From Methylobacter sp. KS41 (GTDB lineage: Bacteria; Pseudomonadota; Gammaproteobacteria; Methylococcales; Methylomonadaceae), in NCBI GenBank assembly GCA_002862125.1, contig PHSP01000003.1, forward strand, positions 682,001 through 746,000: a stretch of 64,000 bases of DNA, written 5' to 3'. Below, piece after piece: positions 19,021 through 28,429 of this stretch. The translations under genes and the position numbers were made by a program. The notes beneath the pieces are model-generated. The model saw only the letters and a list, made by a program, of their open reading frames with translations. It was not told where the DNA came from and did not search any database. Each line of letters starts with the position of its first letter. The first letter of the stretch is position 1.

Positions 19021-19912
19021 TTGGGCGCCATCACTCACGTTAGCACTAAGTCCCGCACACATGTCTTAAATGCATAAAGTTTTTAACCACGAGGAGATAA
19101 AAAACATGAAAATCATTCGAGTTATTCAAACGCTATTAACAGTATTAGCAAACATCGTTATTGCGCCAACTTGGGCTAGTACAACATTCACAGATAACAC
19201 TTTCAATCTGTCAGATTATTCAACACGAATTGAGCAAACTGGCGGGGCTACAATTGACATTTCTCACACGCTAACTGGGGGTAATCCAGAGGCAGCTTTG
19301 CAAATTCTCACGAATGTGCCTTCGGGTCCGGCGACATTTCGAGGTAATGAGTACTTATTGAATAAATCATTTATTTACGATCCCGCAACCCAAGGCGTAA
19401 TCCAATCCATCGGATATTCCGAAGATGTGTTTATAAACTTTACAGGAATTTCTATTGGGTCTAAGGGTGGAGACCTTCTGATTTACCAAAACGGTAACTA
19501 TTACGTGAATTTTTCCTCGTTGCCTGCAGTTAACAATGTCTGGGGTACAGTAAATACCGAAAATCTAGGTGCCAGTAGCTTTAACTTAATATCTAACCTC
19601 ACGACAGGAGCTACAGATTCATTGCAGCACCCCAACTTTACAAATGAAATCCTCCAATTTGGGATTGTAAGTTCCGTTTTCGACAATGGAAGTCATCCTG
19701 CTTTTACATCTGACGTTCGGTTAGACAACCTTTCTATCAATATCAGCTCAGTACCTATTCCTGCAGCGTTTTGGCTAATGTCATCAGCGCTAGTGGCTTT
19801 CCGAATATTAGGAGAAAAACGGAATATAGGTGGTTAATAAGTGTACCTTGCCCAACATAGCGCTCAAGCCGACCCGCTTCCGCTACGCTCCAGCGGTCGG
19901 CTTAGCTCCACG
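19021..19912 (+). mobile_element. Solitary integron gene cassette (892 bp)
   Basis: The left boundary is G19020 followed by TTGGGC. The attC R'' box at the right end is GCCCAAC (19850-19856). These are exactly complementary, as required if the excised circle carried R' = GTTGGGC. The right boundary is the cut G19912|TTAGCG. One gene (19106-19837) fills the cassette and its stop lies 12 bp before attC, the usual cassette layout. No integrase gene, attI site or second attC is visible in the window, so this looks like a single cassette inserted outside an integron. The boundary logic is read from sequence; mobility is inferred. Confidence 0.75.
19106..19837 (+). CDS. Exported protein with PEP-CTERM-like sorting tail, cassette-encoded
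   Basis: From ATG 19106 (with GAGGAG about 13 nt upstream) the product is 243 residues. It has a signal peptide (MKIIRVIQTLLTVLANIVIA, cut near TWA-S) and a beta-rich Thr/Asn/Ser-rich middle without cysteines. The C-terminus holds VPIPAAFWLMSSALVAF followed by a basic tail with EKR. This matches the proteobacterial PEP-CTERM variant VPxPAAxWL, a sorting signal processed by exosortase, so the mature protein is probably delivered to the cell surface or matrix. No exosortase gene is in the window. An in-frame ATG at 19070 is less likely. The middle domain is not recognised. Confidence 0.75.
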   Translation: MKIIRVIQTLLTVLANIVIAPTWASTTFTDNTFNLSDYSTRIEQTGGATIDISHTLTGGNPEAALQILTNVPSGPATFRGNEYLLNKSFIYDPATQGVIQSIGYSEDVFINFTGISIGSKGGDLLIYQNGNYYVNFSSLPAVNNVWGTVNTENLGASSFNLISNLTTGATDSLQHPNFTNEILQFGIVSSVFDNGSHPAFTSDVRLDNLSINISSVPIPAAFWLMSSALVAFRILGEKRNIGG

Positions 19913-19918
19913 TTAGCG
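19850..19918 (+). other. attC recombination site (integron 59-base-element type)
   Basis: The outer boxes are R'' GCCCAAC (19850-19856) and R' GTTAGCG (19912-19918, matching GTTRRRY except for its last base). The inner arms GCTCAAGCCGACC (from 19862) and GGTCGGCTTAGCTC (19896-19909) are near-perfect inverted repeats with an unpaired C in the upper arm. Unpaired bases of this kind define the bottom strand for integron integrase. The size (69 bp) and core wording are typical of mobile-cassette attC sites. Confidence 0.8.
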
Positions 19919-19945
19919 CGGCAACCCGTAAGACGGATTCAGTAG

Positions 19946-19972
19946 GGCGCATTAGCGATAGCGTAATGCGCC
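19946..19972. repeat. Palindromic intergenic repeat
   Basis: GGCGCATTA (19946-19954) and TAATGCGCC (19964-19972) are exact inverted repeats around GCGATAGCG. Short elements reading GTAGGGCGCATTA..TAATGCGCC are dispersed in many proteobacterial genomes as REP-like sequences. Only one copy is present in this window. Confidence 0.65.
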
Positions 19973-20037
19973 GCATGGTGTGTTCATTCATTCTACGTGC
20001 TAAGTGCTACATGCTTTTTCTTCGTATTGCCTTAGCT

Positions 20038-20760
20038 TCAACCCTTTTTCCTCACCTCATTAAAATAAATCGTCGCGCCGATGACAGCCGCCGGTGCGAC
20101 GATGATATTCAGCACCGGAATAGCAAGCCCCATTGCCGCGACACCGCCGAAGCTCAAAGCGCCCAGGCGTATGCCTTTTATCAGTTGTCTCTGTTCAGAA
20201 AACAAAACGCCTGCATTTTCCAGCGGATACGCCATGTATTCGAGCGCCATGCCCCATGCGCCGAATAAAGCCCACAGGAAAGGCGCAATTATATTGATGC
20301 CCGGAATAATTGACAGGATTAGCAAGGGCAGGGCTCTGCTCGCCAGATAGCCTGCACGTTTTAACTCCGCGAACATGACTTTAGCCAAAGGCGGTTCAGC
20401 GCTTGCGCTGACTTGTCCGGTAATGATGGCCAGCGTTTTCGCGGATAAATGGCCGTAAAAGGGGGCGGCGAGCAAATTAGCCAATACCGTAAAGGTAAAA
20501 AAACCGGCAATAAAAAAACTGATGAAAAATAACGGCCATAATATCCAGCTTAACCAGTGCAGCCAGCCCGGAATAAACTGGTTAATCAAATCGGCAACAT
20601 AGTAATAACCCAGCATTAAGGCAGCGCTGTACAATACGACATTAATCAAAACCGGGATAATGATAAAGCTGCGTAATTGGGCGCTGGCCAATAATTTCAG
20701 GCCTTTAAAAAAATAACCCACGGCCAGGGCGGGGTTGTTGCCTTTTTTTTCAAATATCAT
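20038..20760 (-). CDS. cysZ: CysZ-like (EI24 family) membrane protein
   Basis: This 240-residue integral membrane protein has about four to five hydrophobic segments. It carries the EI24/CysZ signatures NPALAVGYFFKGLKLL at the N-terminus and NLLAAPFYGHLSAKT in the middle. CysZ proteins move sulfate across the inner membrane for cysteine synthesis; transport by this copy is inferred from the family. The start ATG overlaps the end of mtnA by 11 bp on the same strand, so the two are translationally coupled. Sulfate uptake and methionine salvage are both sulfur functions. Confidence 0.85.
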   Translation of the reverse strand: MIFEKKGNNPALAVGYFFKGLKLLASAQLRSFIIIPVLINVVLYSAALMLGYYYVADLINQFIPGWLHWLSWILWPLFFISFFIAGFFTFTVLANLLAAPFYGHLSAKTLAIITGQVSASAEPPLAKVMFAELKRAGYLASRALPLLILSIIPGINIIAPFLWALFGAWGMALEYMAYPLENAGVLFSEQRQLIKGIRLGALSFGGVAAMGLAIPVLNIIVAPAAVIGATIYFNEVRKKG

Positions 20761-21793
20761 TTTGTAAACCTCTCATACCTTGTTCAGCCGGATTTAAAAC
20801 TACGCCGCGCTCGGTCACAATAGCTGAAATCAGCTCTGCCGGAGTTATGTCAAATACCGGATTCCAGGCGCTGACTAATGAACCTTTTTTAATATAACAC
20901 GCGGGCAATAATTCATTTTGATTGCGTTGCTCTATTTCTATGCGGCTGCCGTTTTCAATAGCCCAATCTATGGTCGATGTTGGGGCTACGACCATGACTT
21001 TAACGCCGTGTTGTCTAGCCAATACGGCTAAAGAATAAGTGCCTATTTTATTGGCGGTGTCGCCATTTGCGGCAATCCGGTCGGCGCCTACGATTACCCA
21101 ATCGATAGCGCCTGATTTCATCAGCCATGCCGCTGCCGAGTCGGCAAGCAATGTGACGGGTATGCCGTCTTGCGCCAGTTCCCAAACGGTCAATCTTGCA
21201 CCCTGCAGCCAAGGCCGGGTTTCTCCGGCATAGACGTTTACCGGCTGTCTTTGGCAGGCGCTGCGGATAACGCCTAGCGCAGTGCCATAACCGCCCGTCG
21301 CCAGGGTCCCTGTATTACAATGTGTCATGACGCCTTTAGCTCCAGTTAAAAGATCAGCGCCCAGTTCACCCATTTTGATGTTGGCGGCAATATCGTCGGC
21401 ATGAATTTTCTCGGCGCGCGCAATAAATGCCGCCGGAGGATCAGTCAGCGGCTGAGTTAACAAGGTTTTCATTTCAGCCAGCGCCCAGAACAAATTGACC
21501 GCCGTTGGCCTGGACGTTGCAAGCCTGTCTATATCGGCGGCCACTTTTTGCCGCCAGTGCGCCGGGTCTTCTGCATAATGCAGGATGACGGAAAGCGCTA
21601 CACCGTAAGCCGCCGCTATACCGATAGCCGGTGCGCCGCGTACGCGCATGCCGGCAATCGCTTCCATGACGCCGGCCGCATCCCGATAATCATCATAAAC
21701 AAGGGTTTCAGGCAATTGCCGCTGATCCAGCACTTTTAAAACATTACCTGTCCATTGCAAAGCCTGAATTGTTTTGTTATTTGCTTGTGTCAT
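20750..21793 (-). CDS. mtnA: S-methyl-5-thioribose-1-phosphate isomerase
   Basis: MtnA converts methylthioribose-1-phosphate to methylthioribulose-1-phosphate in the methionine salvage pathway. The 347-residue sequence has the family hallmarks VRGAPAIGIAAAYG, catalytic C159 in THCNTGTLATGGYGTALG, and D238 in VGADRIAANGDTANKIGT. It is transcribed away from the MTA/SAH deaminase gene, with 93 bp between the two starts. This shared promoter region suggests joint control of methylthioadenosine recycling. The other salvage genes (mtnB, mtnC, mtnD) are not in the window. Confidence 0.95.
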   Translation of the reverse strand: MTQANNKTIQALQWTGNVLKVLDQRQLPETLVYDDYRDAAGVMEAIAGMRVRGAPAIGIAAAYGVALSVILHYAEDPAHWRQKVAADIDRLATSRPTAVNLFWALAEMKTLLTQPLTDPPAAFIARAEKIHADDIAANIKMGELGADLLTGAKGVMTHCNTGTLATGGYGTALGVIRSACQRQPVNVYAGETRPWLQGARLTVWELAQDGIPVTLLADSAAAWLMKSGAIDWVIVGADRIAANGDTANKIGTYSLAVLARQHGVKVMVVAPTSTIDWAIENGSRIEIEQRNQNELLPACYIKKGSLVSAWNPVFDITPAELISAIVTERGVVLNPAEQGMRGLQNDI

Positions 21794-21886
21794 TAATTAA
21801 TAAAACCAGATGGTAAAAAGTTATAATTCCGTCACGGGCCGTAGCGGGTTACGCCAGGGCCAAGCCACCACACACAGGAATATTTC

Positions 21887-23197
21887 ATGATAGTCGATAC
21901 CCTTATCCATGCCCGCTGGATTATACCCGTTGAACCGGAATCCGTAACCTGCGAATACCATAGCCTGGTGATTGACAGCGGTAAAATTATCGATTTGCTG
22001 CCCACCGTTCAAGCTAAACAAAAATACCAGGGGACAAGCACCGAAAATCTGGAAAATCACGCATTGCTGCCCGGCTTGATCAACTGCCATACCCATGCCG
22101 CGATGACTTTAATGCGCGGTATTGCCGATGATTTGCAGCTGATGGATTGGCTGCAAAATCATATCTGGCCGCTGGAACAAAAATGGATGAGCGAAACGTT
22201 CGTTAAAGATGGCACTGATTTGGCTATTGCCGAGATGATTCTGGGCGGGACCACCTGTTTCAATGACATGTATTATTTTCCCGGGATCACCGCCGGGCAG
22301 GTGATGCACCATGGCATACGCGCCAAAGTCGGCTTGATTGTCATTGATTTTCCGACAGTTTGGGCGCAAAACAGTGATGAATATATCGAAAAAGGCCTGG
22401 CTCTGCATGAGCAACTGCGTCTTTCTGATCTGTGCTCTACCGCCTTTGCTCCGCATGCGCCCTACACGGTATCCGATGAGCCCCTGCAAAAAATCAGAAC
22501 GCTGGCTGATGAACTGGAATTGCCGGTTCATATCCATGTTCACGAAACATTGCACGAGGTCGAGCAGGCGCAAGCGCAAACCGGACAACGGCCTTTGCAA
22601 AGATTGCAGGAATTGGGCTTGGTCAATCCGTCATTAGCGGCCGTGCACATGACTCAGTTAACCGATAAGGAAATCAGCCTGTTTGCAGAGTCCGGCGCTC
22701 ATATCGTGCATTGTCCGGAATCCAACCTTAAACTGGCCAGCGGCTTTTGCCCGGTCGCCCGGTGTCTTGAGGCGGGTATCAATGTGGCGTTAGGCACGGA
22801 TGGCGCGGCCAGTAACAATGACCTGGACATGCTGGGAGAAATGCGCACGGCGGCTTTGCTCGGCAAAGCGGTTGCCAAGGATGCCAGCGCTATTCCGGCT
22901 ATGACCGCGTTACGCATGGCCACCATTAATGGCGCTAAAGCTTTGGGCCTTGATAGTTGTTGCGGTTCACTCAGTTTGGGCAAAGCCGCCGATGTAATTG
23001 CTATTGATTTATCCAATCTGGAAACCCAACCGTTATATTGTCCGGTTTCGCAAATCGTTTACGCAGCCAGCCGGCAGCAAGTGACCGATGTTTGGGTAGC
23101 CGGTAAGCGATTATTAAACCAACGTCAGCTAACCACCTTTAATACAGATGACTTAAAAGCGAAAATTGCCCGGTGGCGGCAACGCTTGTCAGCATGA
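21887..23197 (+). CDS. mtaD: 5-methylthioadenosine/S-adenosylhomocysteine deaminase (TRZ/ATZ family)
   Basis: This is a 436-residue amidohydrolase. Metal ligands H68 and H70 lie in LPGLINCHTHAAMTLMRG, and further ligands and catalytic residues lie in APHAPYTVSDE, HIHVHETLHEVE and the late Asp motif LGTDGAASNNDLDML. Such enzymes deaminate MTA or SAH to the inosine derivatives and are cytoplasmic and metal dependent. Divergent pairing with mtnA supports a role in methionine salvage. Related TRZ/ATZ enzymes act on other ring amines, so the exact substrate is inferred. The length is normal. Confidence 0.88.
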   Translation: MIVDTLIHARWIIPVEPESVTCEYHSLVIDSGKIIDLLPTVQAKQKYQGTSTENLENHALLPGLINCHTHAAMTLMRGIADDLQLMDWLQNHIWPLEQKWMSETFVKDGTDLAIAEMILGGTTCFNDMYYFPGITAGQVMHHGIRAKVGLIVIDFPTVWAQNSDEYIEKGLALHEQLRLSDLCSTAFAPHAPYTVSDEPLQKIRTLADELELPVHIHVHETLHEVEQAQAQTGQRPLQRLQELGLVNPSLAAVHMTQLTDKEISLFAESGAHIVHCPESNLKLASGFCPVARCLEAGINVALGTDGAASNNDLDMLGEMRTAALLGKAVAKDASAIPAMTALRMATINGAKALGLDSCCGSLSLGKAADVIAIDLSNLETQPLYCPVSQIVYAASRQQVTDVWVAGKRLLNQRQLTTFNTDDLKAKIARWRQRLSA

Positions 23198-23544
23198 TCT
23201 TTAGTTGTTTTTGACCATGAACTTAGCGCAGAACAATATATAAAATAGCTGTCACGCTTTATCCGGGCTAATGGTCAAGGCTTATGGTTTGCCTCATTAT
23301 TTGAAAGCCTTCTATTTCATGATTTTCTGTATTACCGGCAGCATCCTTCGCCGGGTTAACAATATTTTGTTTAACTGACCGTCGCCTACTCAGGCCGTAA
23401 ATGTTATAGTCATGCAAATAATATATTGAGCGTCTATTTACATCGACAAACCGGCTCTTATAGAATGTAAAATAATGCACTGGCTATGTGATGAAGAATA
23501 GCCCGGAGTGTGCGCTTTTTTCTTATTAAAGCCAGAGAGGTAAT
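23198..23544. other. Intergenic region, nothing recognised
   Basis: This 347-bp gap lies between the deaminase gene and the motif-repeat protein gene. It has no gene with a ribosome binding site, no clear hairpin and no insertion-sequence end. A 70-codon minus-strand frame (23268-23480) has no coding character. Confidence 0.5.
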
Positions 23545-23550
23545 GTGAAT

Positions 23551-24213
23551 ATGTCTGAACTTATGATTGCAGTATTAGCCTTTGCATTTATGCTAATAAT
23601 TTTTTTTATGGTGAGGAAAAGAACCCATAAACTCTCTGAGCCGGCAACACCAGTGAAGGAAAGCAATCCAGCCGGTAAGTCAATACAAAACGCCGAACCT
23701 GTAAAAGAAATTTTACCGGAGCCCAAGGCAAAACAACCAATACCTTCTTCTGAACCTGTAAGCGGGCCCATTGTAGTGACTAAAGCCAATGAAACAGTTT
23801 CTCTTCCATCAAAGGACAGCAATGAAAACCTTCCTCAAGATTCAATGCTGAGACGGCATTATCTCGCTAATTTACGCGCCATGGTTGAATCTCTTAATCC
23901 GCCTCGTCCAACAGACTCATCCTTAAGCCGCCATTATGATTCGCTGATTATTTCTAAAATAGAAGAGTGCCTTAGCGATAAAGGGACTATAGAGAGATTA
24001 ATATGTAAATATGAAGACCACAAAAAAACCTTGGTCCATCAAATCCGGGAGCACATAAAGCCAGCCGGACCATTGCTTAAAGCCGAGGTTAGTAAAGAAG
24101 ATTCAACAATCGAAAGCGAATATCCAAAACTACCCGAAGATTCTGTCTTAAGGCGGCACACTATCACCCACCTTAAAGCCATCGCTGAATCTAACATGAC
24201 TTTGTCAGGCTAA
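23551..24213 (+). CDS. Single-pass membrane protein with three DSxLxRH motifs
   Basis: About 220 residues. An N-terminal membrane helix (ELMIAVLAFAFMLIIFFMV) is followed by a basic stop and a Pro/Glu/Lys-rich linker to about residue 93. Helical segments follow, each opened by a repeated motif: LPQDSMLRRHY (97-106), RPTDSSLSRHY (122-131) and LPEDSVLRRHT (197-206). These motifs precede short amphipathic helices. The topology puts the repeats in the cytoplasm. The start may be ATG 23551 (AGAGAGG 10 nt upstream) or GTG 23545. No family assignment is made; a scaffold or partner-binding role is a guess. Confidence 0.7.
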   Translation: MSELMIAVLAFAFMLIIFFMVRKRTHKLSEPATPVKESNPAGKSIQNAEPVKEILPEPKAKQPIPSSEPVSGPIVVTKANETVSLPSKDSNENLPQDSMLRRHYLANLRAMVESLNPPRPTDSSLSRHYDSLIISKIEECLSDKGTIERLICKYEDHKKTLVHQIREHIKPAGPLLKAEVSKEDSTIESEYPKLPEDSVLRRHTITHLKAIAESNMTLSG

Positions 24214-24657
24214 CTTTGTATTACGCAAATATTTCGAAGGTATGCAACCCGTTACTAACTAAGGAACGTGCATGAAATATGTTGAATATCTGTAGGGGCG
24301 AATTCATTCGCTCTGGCCGGATAAATCCGCCCCTGCACGCTGCTGGATAATGTTGTCATGCACATTCCCAAGTGCAAATTACCAGGCTGAAGCTAAAAAC
24401 CCTTGACAAGGGGTGTCTTTTTATAAGAGACCTGCCCCGTCCGGATCGCGAATGCAGTTTCAATTCCATTGATAGGCGCCCGTTACGGATGAAAGTATTT
24501 TAGTCCCATCATGGGTTTGGTATTGATACCTGATTTCCGGATAAAGCGCCGGTTTCTTTAATGCCATAGCTTAAAAGAGTCAATACCAAGCAAGGACTTG
24601 GGAATAAACTAAAAAGCTGTAAAATAGCTGATCTACTTTTTTATTTTCCTAATAATC
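24214..24657. other. Intergenic region before proS
   Basis: This 444-bp region holds a palindromic repeat at 24292-24336 (listed separately) and otherwise no gene. TTGACA at 24403-24408 and TATAAG at 24422-24427 resemble promoter boxes, but their 13-bp spacing is too short for a normal sigma-70 promoter. No T-box or other aminoacylation sensor is visible before proS. Confidence 0.5.
24292..24336. repeat. Imperfect palindromic intergenic repeat
   Basis: GTAGGGGCG (24292-24300) pairs with CGCCCCTGC (24328-24336), 8 of 9 positions, around a 27-base loop. It resembles dispersed GTAGGGGCGAATT-type intergenic repeats of proteobacteria. It is one copy, between the motif-repeat protein gene and proS. 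Confidence 0.5.
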
Positions 24658-26415
24658 ATGCGCACTAGCCAATTCCCTCTTAATACCGTAAAAGAAACGC
24701 CTGCCGACGCAGAAATAGCCAGTCATCAACTGATGATCCGCGCAGGATTAATCCGCAAACTGGCCGCCGGTTTATACAGCTGGCTGCCTTTGGGGCTGCG
24801 CGTTTTACGCAAGGTAGAGAAAATTACACGGGAAGAAATGGAAAAAGCAGGGGCCCTGGAAGTATTAATGCCCGCCTTGCAGCCAGCTGAACTCTGGCAG
24901 GAAACCGGGCGTTGGGAGCAATACGGTCCGGAGCTGGCGCGCTTGAAAGACCGCCATGAACGCGATTTTTGCTTAGGCCCCACGCATGAAGAAATTATTA
25001 CGGATCTGGCGCGCAATGAGATTAAAAGCTATAAGCAACTGCCAATAACTTATTATCAGGTACAAACCAAATTCCGCGATGAAATTCGTCCGCGCTTCGG
25101 CGTTATGCGTTCGCGTGAATTTATTATGAAAGATGCCTATTCCTTTCACATGGATCAAGACTCTCTGCAAGAAACTTACGACTTGATGTATCAGGCTTAC
25201 AGTAATATTTTTAATCACCTGGGACTGAAGTTTCGCGCCGTAATTGCTGATTCCGGTTCTATCGGCGGCGCGGTATCTCATGAATTTCATGTGCTGGCGG
25301 ATTCCGGTGAAGATGCTATTGCGTTCTCAACGGACAGCGATTATGCGGCTAATGTTGAACAGGCGGAGGCTTTGCCGCCAAAATCTCCCAGATCGTCTGG
25401 TAGTGAAAAATTAGAGAAAATCAACACGTACGGCAATAAATCAATTTCAGAAGTCAGTGAGTTTTTACCTGTTGCTCCACAAAAAATCCTTAAAACACTT
25501 GCCGTGATGGTAAAAAACAGGAGTGTTATCGAAGAAGGGGACGTATTTTATCTGCTGTATTTACGAGGGGATCATGAGCTTAATGAAGTCAAAGCACGCA
25601 AAATATTGGGCGAATTCCGCTTTGCAACCGATGACGAAATTGAGGAGCGGCTAAACTGCCGTGCTGGATACATTGGACCTCCGCAAGTTGATTCCAAGCT
25701 GCCGATTATTCCCTGGATAGCTGATCATTCAGCCATCCATATGAGCGATTTTGTGTGCGGAGCCAACGAGAAAGGCGTTCATTTCAGGGGCGGCAACTGG
25801 GAAAGAGATTTCTTAGCAGTCCCCATTGCGCATTTACCTGGAGGACAGGTAGCCGATATTCGCGCCGTCGTTGAAGGAGATCCTAGCCCGGATGGCAAGG
25901 GCGAAATTACGCTGGCTCGCGGTATTGAAGTAGGGCATATTTTCCAGTTGGGCGCTAAATACAGCGCCGCCATGAAAGCTGGAGTCATCAATGAAGGCGG
26001 TAAAAATCAAATCATGCTGATGGGTTGTTACGGTATTGGCATCTCCCGGGTTGTCGCCGCAGCTATCGAACAAAACCACGATGGCAAAGGCATTATCTGG
26101 CCCGCAAATCTGGCACCGTTTCAAGTCGCGCTTTGCCCCATGAATATGCATAAATCCGAGCGTCTGAAAGCTGCGTCGGAACAATTGTATCGAGACTTGC
26201 TGGAGGCTGGCATAGACGTGTTATTTGATGATAGAAAAGTGCGCGCCGGCTTTATGTTTTCCGATATGGAATTGATCGGTATTCCGCATTGCATAGTTGT
26301 CGGCGATCGCGGACTGGATGCAGGAACGGTCGAATACAAGGGCAGAACGGCAGAGGAAAATGAAGAAATCCCGTTTGCGGATATCATTAACTTTCTGAAA
26401 GCAAAACTGTCTTAG
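24658..26415 (+). CDS. proS: Prolyl-tRNA synthetase, bacterial type
   Basis: ProS charges tRNA-Pro. The 585-residue protein has the class II core: motif 2 region [26 protein letters not shown], and motif 3 [18 protein letters not shown] YbaK-like editing insertion (about 230-390) sits between motifs 2 and 3, typical of the long bacterial form. A C-terminal anticodon-binding domain follows ([34 protein letters not shown]). The length agrees with family members of about 570. The ATG at 24658 lacks a strong ribosome binding site. A strong hairpin terminates the transcript. Confidence 0.97.
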   Translation: MRTSQFPLNTVKETPADAEIASHQLMIRAGLIRKLAAGLYSWLPLGLRVLRKVEKITREEMEKAGALEVLMPALQPAELWQETGRWEQYGPELARLKDRHERDFCLGPTHEEIITDLARNEIKSYKQLPITYYQVQTKFRDEIRPRFGVMRSREFIMKDAYSFHMDQDSLQETYDLMYQAYSNIFNHLGLKFRAVIADSGSIGGAVSHEFHVLADSGEDAIAFSTDSDYAANVEQAEALPPKSPRSSGSEKLEKINTYGNKSISEVSEFLPVAPQKILKTLAVMVKNRSVIEEGDVFYLLYLRGDHELNEVKARKILGEFRFATDDEIEERLNCRAGYIGPPQVDSKLPIIPWIADHSAIHMSDFVCGANEKGVHFRGGNWERDFLAVPIAHLPGGQVADIRAVVEGDPSPDGKGEITLARGIEVGHIFQLGAKYSAAMKAGVINEGGKNQIMLMGCYGIGISRVVAAAIEQNHDGKGIIWPANLAPFQVALCPMNMHKSERLKAASEQLYRDLLEAGIDVLFDDRKVRAGFMFSDMELIGIPHCIVVGDRGLDAGTVEYKGRTAEENEEIPFADIINFLKAKLS

Positions 26416-26423
26416 TGTCAAAT

Positions 26424-26455
26424 GCAAAGACGCTTTGGCCTCAAAGCGTCTTTGC
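26424..26455 (+). terminator. Terminator-like hairpin after proS
   Basis: A perfect 14-bp stem, GCAAAGACGCTTTG (26424-26437) and CAAAGCGTCTTTGC (26442-26455), closes over the 4-base loop GCCT. It begins 8 bp after the proS stop and is followed by AAATTTATT. Confidence 0.8.
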
Positions 26456-26577
26456 AAATTTATTGGTCTCCAAGCTGGAAAGAGCGAAAAAAATCTTTTG
26501 CAACCCACTTCAGGCTTGACAAAAATCTCCGATCATAGAAACTAGAGCTGTTTTCACAACCCAAGAGCACACTTTCT

Positions 26578-27855
26578 TTGAACGATATACCCCTAAGTAT
26601 GCTGTTTGGCATACTTGTTCTAATGCTAATTCTTTCCGCTTTTTTCTCCGGTTCAGAAACATCTTTAATGACGCTGAACCGGTATCGCTTGAGACACTTG
26701 ATTAAACTTAAGCATTCCGGCGCGATAAAAACCCAAAAATTATTACAGAGGCCGGACCGCATACTGGGACTGATTTTACTGGGTAATAATTTTGTTAATA
26801 ATTTCGCGTCATCAATAGCCACTGTCATAGCCATTAAGATTTATGCCGATGACGAATCAGTTATTGCAATTGCCGCCGGGATTTTGACTATTGTCATGCT
26901 GATTTTTTCAGAGGTGACGCCCAAGACGCTTGCAGCTATCAGACCGGAACTGCTGGCTTTCCCGGCCGCCTGGATTTATACGCCTTTGCTGAAAATCTTT
27001 TATCCGGTTGTCTGGTTTGTCAATTTATTCGTCAATTTTCTGCTTCGCATAGCCGGTGTCGATGTTAATAAAAGCAGTCATGACTCGCTGAATAAAGAAG
27101 AATTAAAAAGTATTATTACTGAAGCCGAAAGTTTAATGCCGGTACGCTATCAAAAAATGCTATTGGGAATACTGGATCTTGAGTCGGCGACAGTTGAAGA
27201 TATTATGACTCCCCGTAATGAAATTGTTGGTATTGACCTGGAAGCTTCTATTGAGGACATCATCACGCAAATTAAATCCAGTGCCCATACCCAATTGGCG
27301 GTGTATAAAAAGAGCATCGACCGGGTTGTTGGTTTTCTACATTTAAGAAAAGTCCTTGTATTGGTTAATCAGGATGATTTTGACAAGCAATCTATCATAA
27401 ACCTGCTGACCAAACCCTCATTCATTCCTGAAAATACGCCTGTGCATACCCAAATGCTCAGGTTTAAAAGTGAAAAAATCCGCATAGGTCTGGTTGTCGA
27501 CGAATACGGTGATGTGCAGGGATTGGTAACACTGGACGATTTACTTCAGGAAATAGTCGGGGAACTGATTACGGATGATGTGACCGCCAGAAAACAAAGT
27601 GACGGAAGTTATCTGGTTGACGCCACTATTACGGTTAGAGAATTAAACCGCGTTATGCAATGGTCTTTACCAACGCAAGGGCCCAAAACGCTTAATGGCT
27701 TGATTATTGAGTTTATGGAAACAATTCCCGAGTCAGGAACCAGTATTAAGCTGCATGGACACCCCCTGGAAATTTTAAAACGGGATGAACATGCCGTTAA
27801 GCTGGTTAAGTTTCTACCAGGAAAAAAAACAGCCAAGAAAGCGGTCTCTTTATAA
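26578..27855 (+). CDS. CNNM/CorC-family membrane protein (DUF21, CBS pair, CorC_HlyC)
   Basis: This 425-residue YfjD-like protein has an N-terminal DUF21 membrane domain with about three to four helices (FFSGSETSLMTLNRYRLRHL, ILGLILLGNNFVNN). A cytoplasmic CBS pair starts near VEDIMTPRNEIVGID, with GDVQGLVTLDDLLQEIVGEL. The C-terminus is a CorC_HlyC domain. Family members are implicated in Mg2+/Co2+ transport or resistance. The start is TTG 26578, chosen because it gives the family N-terminus MNDIPLSMLFG; ATG 26599 is the alternative. A second member of the family lies at 60191-61513. Confidence 0.88.
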   Translation: MNDIPLSMLFGILVLMLILSAFFSGSETSLMTLNRYRLRHLIKLKHSGAIKTQKLLQRPDRILGLILLGNNFVNNFASSIATVIAIKIYADDESVIAIAAGILTIVMLIFSEVTPKTLAAIRPELLAFPAAWIYTPLLKIFYPVVWFVNLFVNFLLRIAGVDVNKSSHDSLNKEELKSIITEAESLMPVRYQKMLLGILDLESATVEDIMTPRNEIVGIDLEASIEDIITQIKSSAHTQLAVYKKSIDRVVGFLHLRKVLVLVNQDDFDKQSIINLLTKPSFIPENTPVHTQMLRFKSEKIRIGLVVDEYGDVQGLVTLDDLLQEIVGELITDDVTARKQSDGSYLVDATITVRELNRVMQWSLPTQGPKTLNGLIIEFMETIPESGTSIKLHGHPLEILKRDEHAVKLVKFLPGKKTAKKAVSL

Positions 27856-28429
27856 TTAATCCGGATGCGGCCCCTATGTCATGCTTTAGGTTCACGGATT
27901 GCGCAAAGCCGATAACCCTGGCGGCATTTTGCACTCTCCTATGTTTGCAGAAATGAATGACATTACTATAATTCACAGCGATTTGGTTTGTTGTTTTGTT
28001 TGCTTAAATACCCTCAGGGTGACTATTGGTTTTTTGCAGTTCACTCAAATGGAGCTTTAACCCGCATAAGCAGTAATCGCCTTAAATGTTGGCACGCCAT
28101 TTAATTTAAAAGTACAAAAACGTATAGGACCCGGCTGACAAAATAATTTAATGTTAGTTTTATAACCCGTGTAAGATATTATGAGCATTTTTTAATTTTC
28201 TGTTTTTCTGTGTAAAGACCAGGAATAGTGATTTCAAATGAAAAATTCTGTTCAGCAGGAGTGGCTTAAGTTTCGCAAATATTGCCAAGCCCGGCTCCTG
28301 CGCGATGAATCGTTGACCAATCAATTTTATTTTTAACCCTAAATCGCTTAAGTCAAATCGTTAAACCAAATAACAATACTCAATCAAACCCATGATTTTC
28401 GCTTCAGGCGATAACTTTCCAATAACCAG
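27856..28429. other. Intergenic region before the glucan synthase gene
   Basis: This 574-bp A/T-rich gap has no recognised gene. A 32-codon plus-strand frame at 28238-28336 (starting MKNSVQQEWLKF) has only AGGAA 16 nt upstream and no known family. The region may hold the promoter of the glucan synthase gene. Confidence 0.45.

Noticed and set aside
19070-19105. ATG at 19070 as start of the cassette gene
   Set aside because: It would add 12 residues before the signal peptide, and the ribosome binding site GAGGAG serves the ATG at 19106.
24403-24427. TTGACA and TATAAG boxes before proS as a promoter
   Set aside because: Spacing of 13 bp is too short for a sigma-70 promoter and the boxes lie more than 200 bp from the start.
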